This document shows positions 19,709 through 31,439 of a stretch of 64,000 bases of DNA, piece after piece (the stretch's first letter is position 1; each line of letters opens with the position of its first letter). The translations under genes were made by a program, and so were the position numbers. Origin of the DNA: Hygrophila difformis (Eukaryota > Streptophyta > Magnoliopsida > Lamiales > Acanthaceae); the NCBI GenBank assembly GCA_030278955.1, contig JAOANR010000002.1, positions 15,894,238 through 15,958,237 of the forward strand, given 5' to 3'. The notes under the pieces were generated by a model, which was given only the letters and a program-made list of their open reading frames with translations, was not told the DNA's origin and searched no databases.

Positions 19709-20191
19709 TAATCACCTCCGCCCCGCGAAGTTTGACCTCTATTCCTTTTTGAGTTGTCCCACGAAGTTTGATCACTTTCTATTTTTAGATAAATTAAATT
19801 AATATAAGTATGATTAGAATCTTAATTGTTCTAAAATTCCATTAAAAGTAATTAATTTTACTACTCTGCATAAATTCTAATGCACTTTTACTCTTCTACA
19901 CAAAGTTCATTGCATTTCTTTAATTCTTAATATTTTAAAAGAGGTACACATAAAATTGTATAAAATATACTCTTAAACTACATAATTAGACGATTCTAAC
20001 AAGACCAAATTTGAATATTTTTTCTAATTGCATTATTACAATAATATTAAACCAAAGTTAAATAATAAATAGTGTCAAAATTCATTAGAATCTTAAACAC
20101 AAATACTCACACCACTTTAACTACTAAACCCCACAACATAAATTACCGTGCCCAAAAGAAAGGGGTCAAACTTCGCGGGACGGAGGGAGTA
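19709..20191. mobile_element. Stowaway-like MITE, long form
   Basis: Inverted ends cctccgccccgcgaagtttg and the reverse of caaacttcgcgggacggagg, with TA on both sides. About 480 bp, AT-rich interior without frames. The ends extend into a longer match (CGCGAAGTTTGACC) than in the other MITEs here, so it is a different subfamily. Confidence 0.7.
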
Positions 20192-20883
20192 TGACGTAAA
20201 AGGAATGGGGGAAATGATTATGTTTGGGAAATAATTAGAGTTAATTTAGAATTTAAAATTTGAAGTTTATAATTAATGGTGAAAAATATCTTTAAATTGG
20301 GATAGTTTTGAATAATTTTGTTTGGCATTAGAGCTTAAAAAGAGGTTGGAGTTTAAAAAAATTAAAAGTTTAGAGGTAAAGTGTAGAGTTCGGTTATTAG
20401 AATGGAGAATGATTTAATATTATTTATAGTAATTTTTAAATTTCAAACGCTAGTATTTAGTGTTTTGTATCAATCAAACGCGGTTAAAAATTCTATAGTT
20501 AAACAAGTTGGACCCAGAATAATTTTGGAATAAGTGACCAAGTTAAATCTTTTAGGTATAATACATGAGGGATAACTGATAAGAAAGCACACTAAACCGG
20601 CCGGACTACTGATTATGAGCGTTCATACCACACACGGAAAGAAATAATAACCGATGTGTAGATATCAACTTCAAACGATAATAAGGGTTTGGGCTTAAGG
20701 CCCCATTTGCCTCAAATAAATAAAAATTCTTTAACTTATTCAAAGTAAATGTAGTATAATTTGAAATTCGTTTCATAATTTAATAGTATAGCCTGTTATG
20801 GCTCTAAATAGTTCACAGATTATTTTATATATCTGAAATCAATATTTAAATTGGTTCACAGAGTAACAAATAACTCCATAGTG
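20192..20883. other. Intergenic, no feature seen
   Basis: AT-rich non-coding DNA. No open frame of note, no repeat ends recognised. Confidence 0.5.
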
Positions 20884-21052
20884 GGGAGGGGACTTACTTT
20901 AGTGGTCAAGTCCCCGATTCCCAATCTATATGTTGGGGGTTCGGTTCCCCACCTGGCCCTCTATCCATCCTCTTTGTTCTATTTGTAATTTGTGTGGCAT
21001 GAGCTCTCACCATCCATTTCCTAGCCTGTATAGGTTGTTAAAAAAAAAAAAA
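20884..21052 (+). mobile_element. tRNA-derived SINE, intact copy
   Basis: About 170 bp with an A-box-like tttagtggtcaag near 20898 and a B-box-like GGTTCGGTTCCCC near 20938, spaced as in a tRNA-type polymerase III promoter. It ends cctgtataggttgtt plus an A run. Flanked by ccatagtg (20876-20883 and again just after the A tail), a target duplication. Related copies: 8080-8285, 44880-44959 and 44971-45115. Confidence 0.75.
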
Positions 21053-21208
21053 CCCATAGTGAAACGGTAAAGTGGATCATTATTAGTCAATTTGGTTAGC
21101 TAATCAACTTTAGCGTTGAGTTATTTATTTTATTGTGTAGTTATTTGGTTGCAAACATATTGTGGAAGCATATAACATATTGTCTACTTTTGAATATTTG
21201 ACCGGTAT

Positions 21209-21402
21209 TACTCTCTCCGTCCCACTTCAATTGTCTTGTTACTGTTGGGTACGGGAATTAAGGTAGAGTTGGTTTGTGAGTATATGGTGGGGTCCACATA
21301 GTTGTTGGAGGGGAAAATTATTTCTATTTATAGAAAGAAGACATTTGTAATGGGACATCCAAAAATAGTAAGTAGGACATTTGGAATGGGACGAAGGGAG
21401 TA
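21209..21402. mobile_element. Stowaway-type MITE
   Basis: Short element with ends ctctctccgtcccacttcaa and, reversed, ctcccttcgtcccattccaa, between TA dinucleotides. 194 bp, no coding capacity. Confidence 0.75.
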
Positions 21403-21902
21403 TTATGTTTCTTTGTTAAGTAGCATATTGGTGAGCAAATTTTGATCAATATTTTAGATTTTGAAACATATATTGGAGAAGATAGCATATTGTAAAATTT
21501 TACACAACAGATATGCTAATTGCTAAATGCTATCTACAAAATATATTTTGATTAAATCAACTATTATTATATGCGGGTCAAGTTTACTACTATTAACACC
21601 TGCTATTCAAATATGCTTTTCATCCAAGCTAAGGCTTCTATTTTTTTCAAACACGGGAAACATAAGTAGAGGACTAAACTAGCTAGTTAGGACCCCGCAA
21701 CGACAATTAAAAGGGGACTAAAAGTCACTTGATGTCAAAACTTAAGTTCGAACTAAATTAGTCAGCCCAATTAACCGAACATCTGTGATATTAGCCGAAA
21801 AAAACTAGCTAGTTGAGATAGCAAGGCTTCATGGGATAACATGATAGAGGTGGGAGTTGGGAGAACTCCAGAAGAACTTGCTAAACTTCAGAGTTTGAAA
21901 CT
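21403..21902. other. Intergenic, no feature seen
   Basis: AT-rich non-coding sequence between the MITE and the MULE-like element. No gene signal recognised. Confidence 0.5.
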
Positions 21903-21911
21903 TAATAAGTA

Positions 21912-22525
21912 CACGCATGGTATGCGTGCGGAAGTGAGGATAACGTGGTTGAGAATTACTATATCAAGTCGCTGGTTTGTATAGGCCATTTGAGGAGCGG
22001 GAGAAATTGTTGGAATTCTATGAAAGAGTCTCGGGAGGTTGAGAATTACTATATCAAGTCGCTGGTTTGTATAGGCCTTGTTGCTGAATTGAATATGCCA
22101 CGTCGCTGAATTGTGTAGGCTCCGTCGCTGATATGCGTTAAAATGAATAGTAATATGTCGCTGAAATGTATAAAATTGTGCTGTAATGAAGATAATAATG
22201 TCGCTGAATTTCATAGACCATGTCGCTGAATTCTATTAGCCATGTTGCTAAATTGTGAAGGCTCCGTCGTTGAGATGCGTTTAAAATTGCAATGAACTTC
22301 AAACGGCTTTAACTTCAAACGTCGCTGAGATGAACATAATAATGTTGCTGAATTGGATAAGCTGTGCCGCTGAATTGGATTGGCTCCATTGCTGAGTTTT
22401 GTATGTCAATGTCACTGAATTACGAAATTAACCTTACAAATGATCTCAACCGTTGGATGACGAAAATAATTAACGGTCGCAAACGTTGTCCGCACGGATG
22501 CCTTATCCGTACCATAACCATACCC
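21912..22525. mobile_element. MULE-like non-autonomous element with TCGCTGAA repeats
   Basis: Flanked by a perfect 9-bp direct repeat taataagta (21903-21911 and 22526-22534), the length made by Mutator-like transposases. The ends show only weak inverted similarity (catggtatgcgtgcgg against tatggttatggtacgg). The interior is built from degenerate repeats of tcgctgaattg followed by (g/t)tataggc, and has an exact direct repeat of about 40 bp (21949-21988 and 22040-22078, beginning gttgagaattactatatcaa). No protein. Confidence 0.55.
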
Positions 22526-22627
22526 TAATAAGTATAATTAAATTATTACAAAATATATTTGCAATTGTTAATATAAAAAAATTCTAAATTTATGTATGTA
22601 TATTATTAAAATTATGAATGATACTAC

Positions 22628-22905
22628 CTTTTTTTGGTGGAAGGCGCAAGAGCGCAGCCAAGAGTTACAAGAAATAACAAAAGAAGAAAAATAAAATCAA
22701 CACGAAATTAAAACCGGGGAAACCAAGTCCCCGTCATGTCTGCCGAAAGGAGGGAACGAACATCGTCTGGAGAAAAAGCCCACGTCGTGAAGAATTCCTC
22801 CGATCGAGAACCACGTTTAGCCAAGTCATCAGCGACAGAATTACCTTCTCGTAAAATGTGTAACCACTTGCATCCAGATGAAGGCAAGGGTGTCCTGTAT
22901 GTCTT
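22628..22905 (-). pseudogene. LINE 3' fragment: end of RNase H
   Basis: On the minus strand the frame ending at 22708 reads HILREGNSVADDLAKRG, then FFTTWAFSPDDVRSLLSADM, which is the last RNase H motif and C-terminus of a plant L1. The 3' UTR and a short A tail (T run 22629-22635) follow. Only the last 60 or so codons remain, a severe 5' truncation. It is closer to LINE C than to A or B (shared TTWAF and adjacent residues). Confidence 0.75.
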
Positions 22906-23166
22906 TAATGTAGAAAGTTAAATTATAAAATTAGTATCTTTTTAAAAGATATTTTTAATGTATGTTGACGTGGTTTTTCAAACTAACTTTTTTTTTTTTT
23001 TTTTTGCTGACGTAGTGACTATTTTTTTTAATTTAAATTTTTTTCTTTTTGCTGCCAAAATGATATTTTTAAAGAATTTTATTAGGGTTTAAATCTTGAA
23101 TATAGTAGTAGTAGTATATTTTTTTATAAAAAGAATAATTTGTATACTTAATAAGAACACTATAAG

Positions 23167-23763
23167 TAGGGGTGGAAATAGGCTAGGCCGGGCTAGGCCT
23201 AGGCTTGTACGGCCTGGGCCTACGTCGATTTTCATAGGTCCGAGCCTAGCCTATTATCTTTGATAGACCTATGTTATAGACCTAAGTCTGTCCTATTTAT
23301 TTAAATAGGCCAGCCTCTAAGCCTTCTAAAGGCCTGATTAAGCCTATTTTAGAAATAAGTTCAAATATTTTTTATATATATCCGGATGTAATCTTAAGGT
23401 AGGAAGATATAATTTGTTCACTTGAGCAAGTTTTCATCCAAAATTATTTATTTACGAGAAAAAACTCATAAATATTTTGAAAATCTATATAAGATCAAAT
23501 TAATAATTACCTTTACATAATATAATACTAATGATACGACATATACCTACGTAATAAACATAAATAGACTAATAATATAATAAATAGGCCGGCCTGGTAG
23601 GCCTAAAAGACTTTTAATTAAGCCTGGCCTGGGCCTATTTAGCTAAATAGACTTTTAAATTAGCCTAAGCCTAGCCTGTTTATAAAAAAAGTCTGGCCTG
23701 GCCTGACCTTCAGTAGGCTAGGACATAGGCCCCTGTCGAGTAGTCTGGCATATTCCCACCCTA
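23167..23763. mobile_element. hAT-type MITE (TAGGGGTGG ends), TSD actataag
   Basis: Starts TAGGGGTGGAAATAGGCTAG and ends in the complementary CCCACCCTA, with a perfect 8-bp duplication actataag (23159-23166, 23764-23771). 597 bp, GC-rich ends full of GGCCTA/TAGGCC motifs, AT-rich centre. Same family as 45472-46092. Confidence 0.85.
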
Positions 23764-23771
23764 ACTATAAG

Positions 23772-24115
23772 CCAAAAAAAGTAGTGTTCAAATGTATTAG
23801 ATAAATAGTAATTTATAATCTATTTGATTATGTTGCACAAACATTTCGTCCATTATTTATTTCTGTAACAAAACCACAAATTAGGTTTCTGTTGAGGAAA
23901 AAAACAAGAAAATTATTAGTACTTTGAAATAAAATAAAAAATTTATAACAGATGAAAGAATTAATGTTGGTGGAACTGTGAAACAGAATCGGAGATTTCC
24001 AAGTTCAAATAAATATAGATATACTACTATACTCCTATAAAATAAAATAAAATAATTAAATATATACAAAATATTTTGATGAAAAAATATACTAGTATGT
24101 ATTAATTTCGAAGCT
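23772..24115. other. Upstream region of the Pumilio gene
   Basis: AT-rich non-coding DNA between the hAT MITE and the TATA box. Probably includes the promoter of the Pumilio gene. No specific motif identified beyond the TATA box. Confidence 0.4.
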
Positions 24116-24125
24116 CTATAAATAG
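24116..24125 (+). promoter_or_regulatory. TATA box of the Pumilio gene
   Basis: CTATAAATAG lies about 100 bp upstream of the start codon. A transcript start near 24150 would give a 5' leader of about 70 nt containing a repeated ctgcg run (24187-24208). Confidence 0.6.
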
Positions 24126-24221
24126 AGCATAGAGGCTCCTGCCCTCCCTCAATAAACCCCACTATTAATTCTCCATAACCCACAAACTGCGCTGCGCTGC
24201 GCTGCGCTCTCCGCACAGCCA

Positions 24222-27200
24222 ATGGACCCTCGATTTCAAGAAATTCTCCGCGTCCGGCCGCCGCCTCAGTCGCCGGAATATTCATCCAACCATCCCCTAC
24301 CCCTCCCCGAAATCCCCTTCCCCGCTTTAAGCCATTACGCGTTCGATCAACCCCTTGAATCATCCTTCTCACGCCTCTCCCTCTCCCAGAATTTTGAGCC
24401 CCATTCTGCGCCTTCTTCTCTTTTCGGTCTCCCGGCCGCTGCCTCCGCCGAATCAGTTCATCGGCAAATGGCGTGCGGGGAAAGGCAGCAGCAACAGCCT
24501 TCCGTTTGGGCTCAGTCTCCAAGAATCAACGGTGGCGTCAATGGGCCATACAGTTTCTTCGGGGCCCACCAGAAAATCGCTGTGGGCCCAGATTCTGTGG
24601 GCCTACTGGGCCCAAATATCGCCGCCGCGGCTGATGCCCTGGAGGCGATGAAGCTCCATCAGAGGCCGGACTTCAGCGACGGCGGCGGCGCCGGAGGTAA
24701 CTACCAGAGTTCTTCCTTGCATGGCAAGGAACCGATTTTGAGGAATGCGAGCAGCCAGTTTCTGGCGTCACCCGCTTCACAGCTGCGCAATTTTTATAAT
24801 TCTGGAACTTCTTCGGTGTGCGATCACCAAGAACTGACTGTAGAGCTCATGAGGGGGTGGGTAGTTGCATTAGCAAGTGATCAAGTGTGGAGTGGCGTAT
24901 TGAATTCGAAATTGGAGAAGGGTTTGACGGAGGAAGAGGTTGCGACAATTTTGCAGGAGGCGATGCCGTTTCTTGTTGACCTATTGCGGAATCAGTTTGG
25001 GAATCTGTTCGTTCAGAACCTTTTTGTGGCATGCAATGAGGATCAAAGGACTAGGGTCATCCTAGCCCTCACTAAATTTCCCTATAAGTTAATCATTAGT
25101 TGTCTCAATCCATTCGGGTATGAGAAATCGATTTATGATGTTTCAAAGGGCCAAGTTTTCTGATTGAGTGAAAAATATTGATGAGTAGTTATATTATTAA
25201 TAATTTATTCTTATTTATTTGTGGTTTGTGTATGTTCAGTGGTAGGGCAATGCAGAAGTTGTTGGAGAAGATGAATGCGACCCAAGCGTTGTTTGTTGTT
25301 TCTGCTTTAAGCCTCGGTGTGGTGCTGCTGGCTACTGATCCCAATGGTCAACATGTTATCCAACACTGTATTAAAAATTTCCCCTGGGAATATAATAAGG
25401 TATAGAAAATGATGTCTCTTTGTCGTTGTACTTTTCATTACATTAAATAGGAGTCTTGTTTTAAAATAATACGTTTTCGACAAGTTGAAGTGTGATACTA
25501 CTTGGTTAAACCATCTTTTCTCAAACTTCCATATCCTGTAGCTAATGTCTGTAAAGGATTTTTCAACAAAGGGGAAATACCAAATTATACTCTGCCATCA
25601 TGTGGCCATGTTTGTTTTGAGTTTTTGCTATTTAATATTAGGATTTAATATAGTTATTGGTTTTGAACTTTTAGCGTTATCTTGTGATGTGATTAACCTA
25701 CATAATTATCCTTACTCAATCATTTAAAGTGAAGGTTCCATTATGTGTGTGTTGGTAATTGGGATGAATTATCATCTGATTGTATTGGGATTTTTGAAAA
25801 ACATATTTAATGGAGAAACATATTTTTAGGTACTTTTTTCAATTGAACTTTTTCAGCTAACTTAAGTTGTTTTCAAAATGTGTGTATCTCCCATACTCCT
25901 ATTGTATTAATTGCATTTGTATTACTTATTGATTTGTAAGCCTTCTATCTGATAACAAAGTAGTAGATTTTTCTATTGACCACTAACCAATCTGTGATTT
26001 ATTGGATTCTGTTTCTTGGTAATATGATGAGGATGCTCGGTTGCTCATGGAAACTGGAATTGGGGTGATTCCAAAATCAAAAACCCCTTTTTAAGGGGTT
26101 CAGTCGTGTTCTAGCTTTTGGAAATAGTTCCCATGTTTTGGGGAATCATACCATGCACTAAAGTGGATTTGGAAATCACTTTTGTTCCCAGTTTCCAAAT
26201 CCATATACAAAACATCCTCAGAATGATCATCTTGTACAGGTGGCAGGAAGTTTTCCTTTCACAAGAGTTTCCACATAGTATTTTATTTATATACTAGTTC
26301 ATTGCCAATTTTTATGGAAATTGATTGGTGCAAGGTTTAATCAGAATCTAATGAAAAGGAATATGCTAATGACATGGGCTGTGAAAATAGAAGTGTGCTA
26401 GCATTATTATGGTAGCATAGTTTTCATCACTTGATGAAAATGCTGACATGTTTTTTGAAGACATATTGGTTGAAAGAAGTTCATCCATTCCCATGTGACA
26501 ACGTGTGAAAGAATTTGTTCAGAAACTTATTCTTTTCTAAACCTCATCTTTTTGGTGATATGGCATAATGCGTTGCTTTAGCTTGAGAATCTGATTTAAT
26601 TTCTTTAGCATACTTAAGAATGTGCAAGAAGTAGCAGCTTTTACCATGGACATTTCTGATCTATCAAACCATCTATTTGACTATTGTTTATGTTTCCTAT
26701 TGACAGCCCCTTTTCAAGGAAATAGCAAAGAACTGCTTTAAAATTGCTACCAACAAAAGTGGGTGCTGTGTGCTTCAGTCATGTGTAGAAAACTCTGATG
26801 GGGAATCAAAAGAAATATTGATAGCCGAGATAAAAGCAAGTGCATTGCACCTAGCTCAAGATCCTTATGGGTATAATATAACATGCCTCTGTCAATAGTT
26901 TAAGCTAGCTGTGGTTATTATTTAAACTCTTTTATCCTTTCAATAACTTTTAGGAACTATGTGGTTCAACACCTGATTGGATTGAGGATGCAAAAAGTTA
27001 CAGCAGATCTTGTGAGACAATTTCAGGGGTATTTTGCATCTCTCTCCTGCAATAAGTATGCGAGCAATGTGGTGGAGAAGTTTTTGCTTGAGTCAGGAGA
27101 AAAATATTCTACAATAATCATCATGGAACTGCTGGAAAGTGCTAATGCCTCAATGCTACTAATTGATCCTTATGGAAATTTTGTCATTCAATCGGCACTA

Positions 27201-30092
27201 AATGCAGCACAGGTAAGATAGCTGAAATGTGTTTGAGTTCTTAATTTTGTTGCAGTGAGGTTGCAATAAGTAACAAAAGATTTGAATCTCAATCTTATAA
27301 TCGGAACACATTTATCTAGACTTCCATTCGGCATCATTTCCCATATTATCTATTGACTATTTGAAGGTTTAACACTTTCTCTTATAAACTAAATACTGGT
27401 TATATGCACCATTGATTCATGGCAGGATCTTTTCTTGTATGCAAACAACATATGTCTCAAAGGTCAAAGCTGGAAATATTGACATGTGCTTAAGCAATAA
27501 TTAATATTTAGGGTTTGACCAATTATTTTGTTGTTCATGTGTGGTGTACATGGAGGAGCTAAGCATTTTGTGATGAACGAAGTATATAAATATATATAAG
27601 TTTTGTATCTAGGGTGTGTGTTGGCTTTAATTGAATCTTGAAGATTTAGTTAGAGATATCGGAGGTCGAATTGCGTCCCAGATTTCTTAAGAAACTTAAT
27701 AGTTCTTGGTTTGTTTGCTTGTCCTCCTGTTTTGATCCTTCATGCTGCCATCAACTTGCTACCACAAACAGGCTGCATGAGAAACATCATAGTTAGAAAC
27801 CCAGTGAAACTACAAATCCTGCCTTCATGACAGACACCCATTATTGAAACCTAGATGCAAAACAACTCACAGTAATACAAGTTAATCTAAGCTTAATCCA
27901 ATCTTTCTTAACATTTTGTACGCTGAAGTATAATCTTAAGAACTGTAGAATCTATAACAGAATAAACAAATAGGAGGTTAAAGAACTAAGAATAACTGTA
28001 AGTTGTTAGTATTTTAGGTTTTCTCTTGAAGAAAATGGAGCTATGATAGGGCTGCTCATAAGTTGGAACAATTAGAAAGAAGTACTTGCGGCTGTAAAAT
28101 TCCCGTATGATATAAATGAAAATTTTGTAGGCTGGTTGTACAATATTCAATGCTTCAGAGTTGGATGTTGGCTAATGAGTTTTGAGTTTTGACTTGAATA
28201 AAAGTGAGGATTGTAGATATAAGAATGTTTTTTTAGACAGATGTACATACATGCATAAAACACATAATTAGTAATGAATGCATTATAGGAGTAGATGTTT
28301 CAATAGGCAAGAATATGAGGGAGCATAAGTTAGGTCATTGATTATGCGTATGCTATACTTTTAGATACCTCAGTATAGAAAATATCTTGTGGAGAGTGTC
28401 AACTCATTGTAAAGTAAGGGCGTCGCGTAGACAAATGAACATTTCTTCTGTTTTATTCAATGGCGACGTTCTATTTTTCAGTCAGCCCACATAGTGGGAT
28501 GACGGGCGGAAATTTTGATTGGTTGGGAAAGTGACCTGTATTATTATGCTATGATGATTCTTGCAATTAAGGTGACACATTACTTTTTTTTTTTCTTTCT
28601 TTTCTTTTTTTTTTTGGTCACATTTTAGCCAATATCCAACTTCTAACTCTTCCACTGCTGTTTGTGTTCAGATTCTATTACAAAGGTTTTGAATAAAATT
28701 CAGTGTCCTTTGGTGGATTACATTATCTACATATGGGTTGTGCTTCTGCTTTATTAGTAGGAGATATGATCCTTAGTTTTTATGCATGGGTTTAGCTGTT
28801 TAGGTTGTTGGTCAATATATGGTTGAGGTTTTCATGATCTGAAATTTCAGTCTCCTGTAGTTAAATCTACACTTAATTATGAAACCATAAATATCCTGAT
28901 TTCAACCTCTACGCTGCATCAATCTCTTGCTATCGTGGCATTCTTGCATTTGTTCATTGGGGAAGTTTTTGTCAGTTGCTGGTGTTTTTTGGTCATGGAT
29001 GCCACCACCTATATCTCAACTTTGTGTTGGTCATGAGGTTTCAGGAAATTCAATCCCAATATGCTTCAATTAGCGAGTAAAATCACATTTGTCACTGCGA
29101 ACAACTGTTTCTGTGCACTAGCTTACATATGCACATTTTCTACTTCACAGCCACTTCCCTTTTTCCGATACTCATGTCTCATGACAACTTCTCACCTTAT
29201 AGAACATTTATGAGCATGCATGGCGCTTTGTTTAGTAGTCTCTCTTGCACTTTTTCTTTGATTTGAAAGTACTGTATGATCCATTAAGTACAGGCGAAGT
29301 TGCATTGCTTTCTAAACTATTTTGTGGGTGCTTTACTTGTATTGATTTGCTTTCAAATGTATTTGTCTGTATTATTCCTTGTTGCTGGCCACATAATTGC
29401 TTGTTTTGCCTCTAGATGATATCCAGAGTATTCATACACACACTTCACGTGTAGAGGTACAGTGCTACAATTGGTAACGTAATTTAATTATACTACCCAT
29501 TCTCAACTGCCTAAATGGGGCTCTTTAAAACTCTCATAGTTTAAATTAATGGGATGTTGGGAAATATAAATTAACTCTGTTGAGAAGATTCCATTGTCTT
29601 GGGAATTCTCTTCATTTGCTATTTATATGATGGTGCTCGAGTTCTGATTCATTTCCTTGATTTGATGAGAAAATGTGATTGAAATACTCTTAACTTGATA
29701 AATATATACACAAATGTTTTGCATCTAATATCCATGTCAAGAAATCTGGTTTTGATCCGGTACTACTGGTGATCATTTTGATATTTGTCTGGCACTTGAA
29801 CTTTCTCGATTGATTTGTTGTCCTCTCAGTATGCAATTCTTAATGCTATCTTTAGGCTCAAGTGATATATTGATTTTTTGAGTGCATTATTACCTTTTGT
29901 CCTCAACAAACAGATCTTTTGGCACATATTTTTCTTGCCCATCCATTTCTTACTGCTCAACTGCATTGACAGGGACGTGTGCGTGAAGTGTTGCTTAATT
30001 TCATCCACGCAAATGCATCCTCCATGCAGAGCAACCTCTATGGAAAAAAGATCCTTGCCTGGTTTGATAAGAGGAGACCCCACAACATGTAA
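24222..30092 (+). CDS. PUM: Pumilio/PUF-family RNA-binding protein, five exons
   Basis: Exons by splice sites: 24222-25117, 25240-25399, 26707-26870, 26954-27212, 29973-30092 (stop TAA). All introns are GT-AG and joins keep the frame, giving about 532 aa. Residues 1-200 are low-complexity (Pro, Ser, Gln, Ala). From about 205 a Pumilio homology domain follows, with eight repeat cores visible in order: GNLFVQNLF, GRAMQKLLE, GQHVIQHC, GCCVLQSCV, GNYVVQHLI, KYASNVVEKFL, GNFVIQSAL, GKKILAWF. PUF proteins bind 3' UTR motifs and repress or localise mRNAs, mainly in the cytoplasm. Size and short N-terminus resemble the Arabidopsis APUM9-12 group rather than the long APUM1-6 type. Repeat 3 has Gln-His-Gln at the base-contacting positions instead of the usual Asn-His-Gln, so RNA specificity may differ. 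Intron 4 is 2.76 kb. Without splicing at 25118, exon 1 would run to a stop at 25163. Confidence 0.9.
27213..29972 (+). other. Large intron 4 of the Pumilio gene
   Basis: 2760 bp between donor CAG|GTAAG and acceptor TTGACAG|GGACGTG. No transposon ends or exon-like frames recognised; a T/C-rich run lies at 28585-28618. It separates the codons of repeat 7 from those of repeat 8. Confidence 0.7.
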
Positions 30093-30926
30093 GACCTGTA
30101 AAAATCCAAAATGTTGCACCTGCAGGAGAAGCCTGATGTATCCTGTTGTGCTATCATCCGCAAGCTGAAGATACTTATGACTTTTGAGGTGTGTTGGCTG
30201 TTATTTCTAATAAATGCATATGTATGGTGTAGCACTTAGAATCTATTTTTTGATTTTTGAACTGAACTGAGTGGGCATTGTAAAGAATGTTGTATGAGAA
30301 AGGTAACCCACCCTTAGAAGAAGCTAAGGCTGTGAATGTCTGACTCTGCTGCTGCTGCAAAACTAGTTTCAGCTAGAACTTGTTGCAGAAATTATACTGC
30401 AGCAAACCTCTCCTGTATGTTTTTTGAGTTATTCCTGTACAAAGTGTCAGACTCAGCAGTTGTGTTATGTGCCTTATAACTCTTCGTTTCTTTCTCATCT
30501 TCTTGATTTTTAAACCTAGCTATAGCAAAGAAAAGATTGGAGAATGGATCTTTGTGGGCTGTAATGTTGTTGATAATAAGCTGTTGTGGTCAAGCTTATG
30601 AGGGATCCATTTCGCTCATTCTTATGGGTTTCAGTCAGGATATAAGTTATAGTCCATATTTTTTTCAGAGTTTATATGGGTCCCTCACCAATTCCCACAT
30701 ATCCTGCCCCCCCCAAACCAATCATCTGAGATACAAAAACCCTAATTCTGTAGGATTGGCCAACAGTACAAGCAAACATATATCCCCTTATTTCAAAATC
30801 CAAGTGGATAACACATGAAGTATATATAATCCAGGACTAGCTAGGGCTAAATAATGTCCCAAAATAAACACATACTACAATTATAAAATAACAACTACAC
30901 CAAATTAAATTAAACAGATGCCTTGA
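30093..30926. other. 3' flanks of two convergent genes
   Basis: Space between the Pumilio stop and the Snakin stop, which face each other. Likely holds both 3' UTRs. No additional gene seen; short open stretches here show no known pattern. Confidence 0.5.
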
Positions 30927-31325
30927 TCAAGGGCATTTGGGCTTGCCTTTGGAGTTGATCTTGTCCCTATAACAAGGGCACTCATGTTTGTTCCCATAAG
31001 TGCCAGATGGCACACAGCTGCACTCATTACAGCAAATTCCACAGTATTTCAGGCACCTGTCCATCATTCCTGCCTTTGAGCACCTCTCCCCACATTTCTT
31101 GCCACAAAAACCTTCCCAAAACCACAACCCACCACATTATAATTGAAACAATTCAGTTAAAAACCCATGCATACATGTCAACACATTAGTACTTCTAGTA
31201 ATGAGTAATTTAAATTAACAACAATCATCTACTTAATTTGCTTAAAATGACTTACTTGAATCAGTTGCAAGGGAGGGAGTGATAACAAGAGCCACCAGAA
31301 CAAACATCACCAGCACCAACTTCAT
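30927..31325 (-). CDS. SN1: Snakin-1/GASA-type cysteine-rich peptide precursor
   Basis: Two exons: 31325-31256 and 31111-30927, joined at A|GT within a Ser codon, giving 84 aa. Exon 1 encodes a signal peptide ([20 protein letters not shown], cleavage probably before TDS). Exon 2 encodes the mature GASA domain with all 12 cysteines ([10 protein letters not shown]...[10 protein letters not shown]...CSC...CPC...KCP). The C-terminal half ([19 protein letters not shown]) is the family signature and the match is closest to Snakin-1. Such peptides are secreted, form six disulfides, and act as antimicrobial peptides or gibberellin-regulated growth modulators. The donor is GTAAGT and the acceptor is ...GGGAAG. 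The frame is intact, so the gene is likely functional. Confidence 0.93.
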
Positions 31326-31416
31326 TTCTAAATTCTGGGTCCGGAGGCACACTATATTATTATTGTATCTGTGGTGCTTCTGTGAATGAGAGGGGGAAGG
31401 TGAGGATGTTGTGCAT

Positions 31417-31426
31417 TATTTATATA
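31417..31426 (-). promoter_or_regulatory. TATA box of the Snakin gene
   Basis: TATATAAATA on the minus strand, about 95 bp upstream of the start codon. It predicts a short leader of roughly 60 nt. Confidence 0.6.
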
Positions 31427-31439
31427 CACACTGCAGCAC

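Noticed and set aside
30537..30818. 93-codon frame between the two host genes
   Set aside because: No similarity to a known family, and it lies where 3' UTRs are expected.
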